Source: Deltaproteobacteria bacterium (GTDB taxonomy: Bacteria; Desulfobacterota; B13-G15). Taken from it: 11,333 nt of DNA. The first letter of the stretch is position 1, and every line of letters starts with the position of its first letter. A program made the position numbers and the translations under genes. The notes beneath the pieces were generated by a model. The model made no database searches, was not told the origin of the DNA, and worked only from the letters and a program-made list of their open reading frames with translations. The stretch is taken from contig QMLK01000014.1 in assembly GCA_003646705.1 (NCBI GenBank), forward strand, positions 1-11,333. Direction: 5' to 3'. This document shows, piece after piece, positions 5,956 through 11,333 of this stretch.

Positions 5956-6300
5956 ATGAAGGTGATCCACTTCAAAGGGGCCGAGACCTACGAACCCGAC
6001 GAGGGTTGGAAGAGGGTAAGCCTCTGCAACGAGAAGAGCATCTCGGTGGAGTACTTCACCAAACCCCCTGGCCACTCCTCCCCCATGCACCAGCACCCCC
6101 ATGAGCAGGTGATGATAGTGCTCAAGGGGAGGATGAAGGTGGTCACCCCCGAAGGCGAGGAGGAACTGGAGGAGGGAGACGCGGTCTACATCCCTCCGGA
6201 GGAACCCCATAGGGTGGAGAACGTCTTAGGGGAACCCTCCATAGGGATCGACATCTTCTGCCCTGGCCGTCCCTTCGACTTCTGGAAGAAGAGGGGCTGA
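5956..6300 (+). CDS. Small single-domain cupin (Cupin_2 type)
   Basis: A 114-residue single cupin beta-barrel. Cupin motif 1 is GHSSPMHQHPHEQ (39-51), offering H45, H47, H49 and E50 as metal ligands. Motif 2 is GDAVYIPPEEPHRVEN (74-89), with P80, H85 and N89 in the expected positions. The protein therefore probably binds one divalent metal. Small cupins of this kind act as isomerases, dioxygenases or ligand sensors, and the fold alone does not decide which. The start has a strong site, GAGGAGGGA (5944-5952), close before ATG 5956. It lies 85 bases after dctM in the same direction with no clear promoter or terminator between, so it may be transcribed with the TRAP genes and act on the imported solute; that link is inference. 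The gene appears intact and has the same GC-rich codon use as its neighbours. Confidence 0.88.
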   Translation: MKVIHFKGAETYEPDEGWKRVSLCNEKSISVEYFTKPPGHSSPMHQHPHEQVMIVLKGRMKVVTPEGEEELEEGDAVYIPPEEPHRVENVLGEPSIGIDIFCPGRPFDFWKKRG

Positions 6301-6371
6301 GGGGTAGACCGCCTTCGGTGGGGTCGAGGTAGCCTCTTCCCCGGCGTGGAGGAATCATAGGTCCTGTTTTT

Positions 6372-6400
6372 TTGACTTCCCTCCGCCGATGTGATAGTAA
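6372..6400 (+). promoter_or_regulatory. Candidate promoter of carAB
   Basis: TTGACT (6372-6377) stands 17 bases before TAGTAA (6395-6400), which matches TATAAT only in part; an overlapping alternative is GATAGT at 6393-6398. A run of seven T at 6367-6373 precedes it. Transcription would begin near 6407, giving a short leader with the terminator at 6437-6462 in it. The -35 is good and the -10 mediocre. Confidence 0.42.
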
Positions 6401-6411
6401 GGATGGCGGAG
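6381..6411. repeat. Perfect 7-base dyad over the carAB promoter
   Basis: CTCCGCC (6381-6387) and GGCGGAG (6405-6411) are exact reverse complements separated by 17 bases. The dyad is centred at 6396, within the candidate -10 element, so it is placed like an operator for a dimeric repressor. If transcription starts upstream instead, the same bases would form an RNA stem before the terminator. Confidence 0.45.
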
Positions 6412-6468
6412 ATGGCCGAAAGGTCCAAGAGGAAGGCCCCCGTGGATACGGGGGTTTTTATTAGGTAA
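6403..6468 (+). CDS. Possible carAB leader peptide, 21 codons (or 18 from ATG 6412)
   Basis: An open frame runs from ATG 6403 through the terminator hairpin and ends at TAA 6466-6468, five bases before the carA start. A second in-frame ATG at 6412 is better spaced from AAGG (6399-6402) and would give [18 protein letters not shown]. From 6412 it holds three Arg codons, all AGG, two of them (6421 and 6430) just before the terminator's 5' arm, plus two Lys. Known: pyrBI of E. coli is controlled by a leader frame that spans its attenuator, and several amino-acid operons use leader peptides rich in the end product. CarAB feeds both arginine and pyrimidines. Inferred: ribosomes in this frame could decide whether the hairpin forms. 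If transcription starts near 6407, only the 6412 start is usable and it has almost no leader. Short open frames are common in GC-rich DNA, so chance is possible. Confidence 0.4.
   Translation: MAEMAERSKRKAPVDTGVFIR
6413..6427 (+). other. Small GAAA-capped RNA hairpin in the carAB leader
   Basis: TGGCC, loop GAAA, then GGTCCA: five pairs with one bulged T (6424) closed by a GNRA-type tetraloop. It sits ten bases before the terminator stem and would be the first structure in the leader RNA. It may be part of an attenuation switch, but it is short. Confidence 0.3.
6437..6462 (+). terminator. Intrinsic terminator (attenuator) in the carA leader
   Basis: CCCCCGT (6437-6443), loop GGAT, ACGGGGG (6448-6454), then TTTTTATT (6455-6462): a perfect seven-pair GC-rich stem with a tetraloop and a T-tract, a textbook rho-independent terminator on the + strand. 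It ends only 11 bases before the carA start. Because a good promoter candidate lies just upstream, its most likely role is attenuation of carAB rather than ending the cupin transcript, though it could also do the latter. Confidence 0.82.
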
Positions 6469-6473
6469 GGAAG

Positions 6474-7574
6474 GTGGCCCGCGAACAGACAAAGGCCCTC
6501 ATCGCCCTGGAGGATGGCACGGTCTTCGAGGGATGGTCCTTCGGCGCCCGTGGAGAGCGGGTGGGGGAGCTGGTCTTCAACACCTCCATGACCGGCTACC
6601 AGGAGATCCTCACCGACCCCTCCTACAAGGGCCAGATCGTCACCATGACCTATCCTCTGATCGGCAATTACGGCACCAACCCCGAGGACATGGAATCGGT
6701 GAAGCCCCACGTGGAGGGCTTCGTGGTGAGGGAGTACACCCGGAACTGGAGCAACTGGCGGGGGACCGAGAGCCTCGAGGACTTCCTCATACACCACGGG
6801 GTGATGGGGATAGAGGGGGTGGACACCCGCGCCATCACCCGCCACATACGCCTCGAGGGGGCGATGAAGGCCTGCATCTCCACAGAGGACCTGGACCCGG
6901 AGAGCCTCGTGGAGAAGGCCCGCCGGTGGCCGGGCCTCGTGGGCAGGGACATGGTCCAGTACGTGACCTCTACCGAACCCTACCGGTGGTCCACCGAGGG
7001 GGAGTTCCACGTCGTGGCCTACGACTTCGGCGTCAAACACAATATCCTCAGGATCATGGCCCGGCTCGGCTGTGCCATCACGGTTGTCCCTGCATCGACC
7101 ACCGCCGAAGAGGTCCTCAGGATGGACCCCGACGGGGTCTTCCTCTCCAACGGCCCTGGGGACCCGGCCGGAATCCCCTATGCGGTCCGGGAGATCCGCA
7201 AGCTCATCGGCCAGCGGCCCATCTTCGGCATCTGCCTGGGGCACCAATTGCTGGGGCTCGCCCTGGGGGGGAAGACCTTCAAGCTCAAGTTCGGCCACCG
7301 CGGCGGCAACCAGCCGGTGAAGGACCTCCGCACGGGCAAGGTCTCCATCACCGCCCAGAACCACGGCTTCTGCGTGGATCTGGAGACCCTGGACACCTCC
7401 GAGGTAGAGCTCACCCACATAAACCTCAACGACCAGACCCTGGAGGGGTTGAGGCACAAGAGGCTACCGCTCTTCAGCGTTCAGTACCACCCCGAGGCCT
7501 CCCCAGGGCCCCATGACGCCGAGTACCTCTTCGAGGACTTCATCAGGCTGATGAGGGAGTTCAAGGGGGCGTAG
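6474..7574 (+). CDS. carA: Carbamoyl-phosphate synthase small subunit (glutaminase)
   Basis: The glutamine-hydrolysing subunit of carbamoyl-phosphate synthetase; it releases ammonia from glutamine and channels it to CarB in the cytoplasm, for arginine and pyrimidine synthesis. The 366 residues are near the usual family length. The N-terminal domain opens with [15 protein letters not shown] and [16 protein letters not shown] (36-51), characteristic of CarA. The C-terminal class I glutamine amidotransferase domain has its triad: nucleophile C254 in [10 protein letters not shown], and H339 and E341 in [10 protein letters not shown]. The start is GTG 6474, preceded by AGGTAAGGAAG; the alignment of the conserved N-terminus supports it. 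The stop at 7572-7574 abuts the carB start directly, so the two are translated as a pair. The upstream leader holds a terminator and a short open frame, pointing to attenuation. Confidence 0.98.
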   Translation: MAREQTKALIALEDGTVFEGWSFGARGERVGELVFNTSMTGYQEILTDPSYKGQIVTMTYPLIGNYGTNPEDMESVKPHVEGFVVREYTRNWSNWRGTESLEDFLIHHGVMGIEGVDTRAITRHIRLEGAMKACISTEDLDPESLVEKARRWPGLVGRDMVQYVTSTEPYRWSTEGEFHVVAYDFGVKHNILRIMARLGCAITVVPASTTAEEVLRMDPDGVFLSNGPGDPAGIPYAVREIRKLIGQRPIFGICLGHQLLGLALGGKTFKLKFGHRGGNQPVKDLRTGKVSITAQNHGFCVDLETLDTSEVELTHINLNDQTLEGLRHKRLPLFSVQYHPEASPGPHDAEYLFEDFIRLMREFKGA

Positions 7575-10500
7575 GTGCCGCGGAGGGACGACATCCACAA
7601 GGTCCTGATCATCGGCTCAGGGCCCATCGTGATCGGGCAGGCCTGCGAGTTCGACTACTCCGGCACCCAGGCCTGCAAGGCCTTGAGGGAAGAGGGCTTC
7701 TACGTGATCCTGGTGAACTCCAACCCCGCCACCATCATGACCGATCCCGAGATGGCCCACCGGACCTATGTGGAGCCCATCACCCCTGAGGTGGTGGCCA
7801 TGATCATCGAGAAGGAGCGGCCCGATGCGCTGCTTCCGACCCTGGGGGGACAGACGGGGCTGAACGTCGCGGTGAAGCTCGCCGAATGGGGGGTGCTGGA
7901 GAAGTTCGGGGTCAAGCTCATCGGGGCCAACGAGGAGGCCATCCGCAAGGCGGAGGACCGCCAGCTCTTCCGCGAGGCCATGGAGCGGATCGGCCTGAAG
8001 ATGCCCAAAAGCGGCTACGCCTACTCGGTCCAGGAGGCCCTTGAGATCGCCTCAGAGATCGGCTTCCCCGTGATCGTGCGCCCGAGCTTCACCCTCGGGG
8101 GCACAGGTGGCGGGGTGGCCTACAACCGCGAGGAGTTGGAGGAGATCGCCGCCCGAGGGCTTCAGAGCTCCATGATCGGCGAGATCTCGGTGGAGCAGTC
8201 GGTGATAGGGTGGAAGGAGTTCGAGCTCGAGGTGATGCGCGACCTGAAGGACAACGTCGTCATCATCTGTTCCATCGAGAACTTCGACCCCATGGGGATC
8301 CATACCGGCGACTCCATCACCGTGGCCCCGGCCCAGACCCTCACGGACAAGGAGTACCAGCGGATGCGCGATGCGGCCATCGCCGTGATCCGTGAGATCG
8401 GCGTCGAGACCGGGGGGGCCAACATCCAGTTCGCCGTAAACCCCTCCGACGGCGAGATGCTCATCATCGAGATGAACCCCCGGGTGTCGCGTTCATCGGC
8501 CTTGGCCTCCAAGGCCACCGGTTTCCCCATCGCCAAGATCGCCACCAAGCTCGCCATAGGCTACACCTTGGACGAGATCCCCAACGACATCACCAAGGAG
8601 ACCCCGGCCTCCTTCGAGCCCACCATCGACTACTGCGTGGTGAAGGTCCCACGGTTCACCTTCGAGAAGTTTCCAGGGGCGGACGACACCCTGGGGACCT
8701 CCATGAAGTCGGTGGGTGAGACCATGGCCATCGGCCGGACCTTCAAGGAGGCCCTTCAGAAGGGCCTCCGTTCCCTGGAGGTGGGGCGCTGGGGCCTCGG
8801 CGCCGACGGAAAGGACGACGGCCTCGTGCCGGCCTCCCAGAAGGAGCGGGAGCGCTTCCGCGAGATGGTCAGGGAGCGCCTGCGGGTCCCCAAGGCCGAT
8901 CGGGTCTTCTGGATAAGGTACGGCCTCGAGGCCGGGATGTCGGTGGAGGAAGTCCACGAGCTGACCAAGATCGACCCCTGGTTCCTCCATCAGATCAGGG
9001 AGATCTTGGAGCTGGAGTACGAGCTCCGTCGCTACTCGGCCGAGCTGCGGAAGATGGAGCTCTGGTCGGGGATCAGGCGCCCTGAGGACTGGGGGATCCC
9101 CGCCGAGCTCCTGAAGAGGGCCAAACAGTACGGCTTCTCCGACCGACAGCTCGCCCACCTCTGGGGCTTCAGCGAAGAGGAGATAAGGACCTACAGGAAG
9201 CAGCTGGGGGTCGAGGCCACCTTCAAGCTGGTCGACACCTGCGCCGCGGAGTTCGAGGCCTACACCCCTTACTACTACTCCACCTACGAGCGAGAGGACG
9301 AGAGCCGCCCCAGCTCCCGCCCCAAGGTGATGATCCTGGGCGGGGGGCCCAACCGGATCGGCCAAGGGATCGAGTTCGACTACTGCTGCGTGCACGCCGC
9401 CTTCGCCCTCAAGGAGGAGGGCTACGAGACCATCATGGTGAACTCCAACCCCGAGACCGTCTCCACCGACTACGACACCTCGGACAAGCTCTACTTCGAG
9501 CCCCTGACGGCCGAGGACGTGCTGAACATCTACGACCGCGAACGCCCCAAAGGGGTGATCCTCCAGTTCGGGGGGCAGACACCCCTGAACCTGGCCCTAC
9601 AGCTCCAGCGGGCCGAGGTCCCCATCCTCGGCACGCCCCCCGAGTCCATCGACCGGGCCGAGGACAGGGAGCGCTTCAAGGAGCTGCTCCAGAAGCTTGG
9701 GCTCAACCAGCCCCCCAACGGCACCGCCACCTCCGCAGAGGAGGCCAAGGAGATCGCCTCGAGGATCGGTTACCCGGTGCTGGTGAGGCCCTCATACGTG
9801 TTGGGCGGTCGGGCCATGGAGATAGTGTACGACGAGCGGGACCTCGAGGACTTCATGAGGTTGGCCGTCGAGGCATCCCCGGAGCGCCCCGTCCTGATAG
9901 ACAAGTTCCTCGAGGACGCCATCGAGATAGACGTGGACGCCGTGGCCGACGGCAGAAGGTGCGTGGTGGCCGGGATCATGGAGCACATCGAGGAGGCGGG
10001 GGTCCACTCCGGCGACAGCGCCATGGCCCTCCCCCCCTTCAGCCTCACCGAGGGCCAGATCGCGGAGATCCGCGAACAGACCTACGCCCTGGCCAAGGAG
10101 CTGGGGGTGGTGGGACTCTTGAACATCCAGTTCGCCATCAAGGGCGAGACCCTCTACGTGCTGGAGGTAAACCCCCGGGCCTCCCGGACCGTGCCCTTCG
10201 TGTCGAAGGCCACGGGTATCCCTTGGGCCAAGGTGGCCGCCAAGGTGATGGTGGGCAGGACCTTGGAGGAGCTGGGTATAAGGCGGGAAGTGGAGATACC
10301 CCATGTGGCGGTGAAGGAATCGGTCTTCCCCTTCAACCGCTTCCCCGGGGTGGACATCGTCCTTGGGCCGGAGATGAAGTCCACCGGCGAGGTGATGGGG
10401 ATAGATGAAGGCTTCGGCCTCGCCTACGCCAAAAGCCAGATAGCCGCGGGGCAGAACCTTCCCCTGGAGGGGAGGGTCTTCATCAGCGTGAAGGACAGGG

Positions 10501-10868
10501 ACAAGCGACCAGCGGTGATGATCGCCAGGGAACTGGAGGCCATGGGCTTTGAGATCCTGGCCACCCACGGGACCTGCTCGGTGCTCAGGCGAAACGGCGT
10601 CAAGGCCAAGGAGGTCTTCAAGGTGAGCGAGGGGAGGCCCAACGTGGTGGACTTGATGAAGAACGGCGAGATCCACCTCGTCATCAACACCCCGAGCGGC
10701 AAGCGCCCCAAAGCCGACGAGGTGGCCATCAGGACTACGGCCCTCGCCTATGGCATCCCCGTGGTGACCACCATCCCCGGGGCCCAGGCCACCGTGGAGG
10801 GGATCAGCACCTTGAAGGAAGGCAGGCTCCGCGTCAAGGCCCTGCAGGAGTACCACGATGAAAGATGA
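7575..10868 (+). CDS. carB: Carbamoyl-phosphate synthase large subunit
   Basis: The synthetase subunit: it makes carbamoyl phosphate from bicarbonate, ammonia and two ATP. At 1097 residues it is slightly longer than the 1073 of E. coli. The first ATP-grasp half (about 1-400) ends with EMNPRVSR; its E299 and N301 fall at exactly the E. coli metal-binding positions. The middle oligomerisation domain (about 400-575) is followed by the second ATP-grasp half from about 581 ([20 protein letters not shown]), with E864 and N866 matching E. coli E841 and N843. The extra 23 residues therefore lie in the middle region or its edges. The MGS-type allosteric domain runs from about 965 to the end ([26 protein letters not shown]), so nucleotide control is likely. 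GTG 7575 follows the carA stop with no gap; the purine-rich end of carA serves as ribosome binding site. No frameshift or lost residue was seen. Confidence 0.98.
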   Translation: MPRRDDIHKVLIIGSGPIVIGQACEFDYSGTQACKALREEGFYVILVNSNPATIMTDPEMAHRTYVEPITPEVVAMIIEKERPDALLPTLGGQTGLNVAVKLAEWGVLEKFGVKLIGANEEAIRKAEDRQLFREAMERIGLKMPKSGYAYSVQEALEIASEIGFPVIVRPSFTLGGTGGGVAYNREELEEIAARGLQSSMIGEISVEQSVIGWKEFELEVMRDLKDNVVIICSIENFDPMGIHTGDSITVAPAQTLTDKEYQRMRDAAIAVIREIGVETGGANIQFAVNPSDGEMLIIEMNPRVSRSSALASKATGFPIAKIATKLAIGYTLDEIPNDITKETPASFEPTIDYCVVKVPRFTFEKFPGADDTLGTSMKSVGETMAIGRTFKEALQKGLRSLEVGRWGLGADGKDDGLVPASQKERERFREMVRERLRVPKADRVFWIRYGLEAGMSVEEVHELTKIDPWFLHQIREILELEYELRRYSAELRKMELWSGIRRPEDWGIPAELLKRAKQYGFSDRQLAHLWGFSEEEIRTYRKQLGVEATFKLVDTCAAEFEAYTPYYYSTYEREDESRPSSRPKVMILGGGPNRIGQGIEFDYCCVHAAFALKEEGYETIMVNSNPETVSTDYDTSDKLYFEPLTAEDVLNIYDRERPKGVILQFGGQTPLNLALQLQRAEVPILGTPPESIDRAEDRERFKELLQKLGLNQPPNGTATSAEEAKEIASRIGYPVLVRPSYVLGGRAMEIVYDERDLEDFMRLAVEASPERPVLIDKFLEDAIEIDVDAVADGRRCVVAGIMEHIEEAGVHSGDSAMALPPFSLTEGQIAEIREQTYALAKELGVVGLLNIQFAIKGETLYVLEVNPRASRTVPFVSKATGIPWAKVAAKVMVGRTLEELGIRREVEIPHVAVKESVFPFNRFPGVDIVLGPEMKSTGEVMGIDEGFGLAYAKSQIAAGQNLPLEGRVFISVKDRDKRPAVMIARELEAMGFEILATHGTCSVLRRNGVKAKEVFKVSEGRPNVVDLMKNGEIHLVINTPSGKRPKADEVAIRTTALAYGIPVVTTIPGAQATVEGISTLKEGRLRVKALQEYHDER

Positions 10869-11333
10869 AAGGGGATCGATCATCGTCCTGACCGGCAACG
10901 GCAAGGGGAAGACCACCTCCGCCCTCGGTATGGCCATGAGGGCGGTGGGGCACGGCTTCAGGGTGGCGGTGCTGCAGTTCATCAAGGGGGACTGGCCCTA
11001 TGGGGAGAAGGCCGCAGCCCGGAGGCTCGCCCCGGAGCTCGAGCTCATGGCCCTGGGGCGGGGATTTGTGCACGTGGACCCCGAGAACCCAAACCCCGAG
11101 GACGTGAAGGCTGCTCAGGAGGCATGGGAGACCTGCAAGGAAAAGATCCTTTCGGGCCGTTACTTCATGGTGGTGCTCGATGAGATCTGTAACGCCATCG
11201 CCTATGGGCTGCTGGACGTGGATGAGGTCGTAGAGGTCCTCAAGAAGCGCCCTCCTGAGCTCCACGTGGTGCTCACCGGCCGCGGCGCCCACCCGAAGCT
11301 CCTCGAGCTGGCCGACCTGGTCACCGAGATGCG
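10858..11333 (+). CDS. cobO: Cob(I)alamin adenosyltransferase, CobO/BtuR (CobA) family, 3' end cut by window
   Basis: The visible 158 residues begin a corrinoid adenosyltransferase, which transfers the adenosyl group of ATP to reduced cobalt to make coenzyme B12 forms. The P-loop GNGKGKTT is at 13-20, followed by [12 protein letters not shown] (39-50), a Walker-B-like [10 protein letters not shown] (105-114) and [20 protein letters not shown] (139-158), all typical of the family. ATG 10858 has AGGAG seven bases upstream and overlaps the carB end by 11 bases, so it is probably co-transcribed with and translationally coupled to carAB. There is no obvious metabolic reason for that pairing. The family is normally about 170-200 residues, so only a short end is missing. 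The frame is intact to the window edge. The symbols cobO, btuR and cobA are used for this family in different organisms. Confidence 0.93.
   Translation, partial: MKDERGSIIVLTGNGKGKTTSALGMAMRAVGHGFRVAVLQFIKGDWPYGEKAAARRLAPELELMALGRGFVHVDPENPNPEDVKAAQEAWETCKEKILSGRYFMVVLDEICNAIAYGLLDVDEVVEVLKKRPPELHVVLTGRGAHPKLLELADLVTEM

Noticed and set aside
6301..6373. Terminator of the cupin gene at the TTTTTTT run (6367-6373)
   Set aside because: The only stem directly before the run is four pairs (AGGA with TCCT), too weak to call; a CCGCC/GGTGG stem at about 6309-6321 is not followed by T.
6407..6462. PyrR-binding attenuator in the carA leader
   Set aside because: GTCCAAGAGG looks loosely like the PyrR-site core, but the full conserved loop and a proper antiterminator could not be found, so it is not called.
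6186..7457. 423-codon open frame on the - strand opposite carA
   Set aside because: It is antisense to a clear carA with catalytic residues, and its composition is the shadow expected in GC-rich coding DNA; no domain is recognisable.
8493..9395. 300-codon open frame on the - strand within carB
   Set aside because: Antisense shadow of the carB middle region, without its own ribosome binding site or recognisable motif.
9792..10985. 397-codon open frame on the - strand opposite the end of carB
   Set aside because: Shadow of carB and the cobO start; the + strand genes are unmistakable and the antisense product is low-complexity in Gly, Leu and His.
1..11333. CRISPR array or novel defence cassette
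   Set aside because: No regularly spaced repeats of 20 bases or more were seen, and no nuclease, toxin or helicase gene is present besides the integrase and housekeeping genes.

Overview
The window has two parts of different character. Positions 1 to about 2165 look like the integrase-proximal end of an integrated mobile element: tightly packed small genes, a protein ending in an HU/IHF DNA-bending domain, a tyrosine recombinase, and an AT-richer tail with repeats that could be recombinase or attachment sequence. Positions from about 2165 to the end look like ordinary chromosome: GC-rich, with strong G/C preference at third codon positions, and all genes on the + strand.

Layout: a C-terminal tail of an upstream gene (3-50); an unrecognised 75-residue protein (64-291); an HU-family gene with two plausible starts (288 or 501, ending at 761); a zinc-ribbon tyrosine integrase (807-1967); a repeat-rich gap; a radical-SAM-like gene (2142-2951) without the usual CX3CX2C motif; a promoter; a complete tripartite TRAP transporter dctP-dctQ-dctM (3049-5870); a small cupin (5956-6300); a regulatory gap holding a promoter, a dyad, a short leader reading frame and an intrinsic terminator (about 6372-6468); carA (6474-7574) and carB (7575-10868), which make carbamoyl phosphate for arginine and pyrimidine synthesis; and the start of a cob(I)alamin adenosyltransferase gene that overlaps the end of carB and runs off the window.

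The gene content (Tat-exported TRAP receptor, radical-SAM gene, corrinoid adenosylation, high GC) fits a free-living bacterium, possibly an anaerobe of the Deltaproteobacteria/Desulfobacterota type. That assignment is inference; nothing here fixes the taxon.

The chromosomal genes look routine. The points that deserve a second look are the car leader (a terminator lying inside a short open frame that contains Arg codons and stops just before carA), the dyad over its promoter, the HU-integrase pairing with a possible internal start, the repeats next to the integrase, and the odd N-terminus of the radical-SAM gene beside the element boundary. I found no CRISPR array, tRNA, rRNA, or clear previously undescribed multi-gene system.
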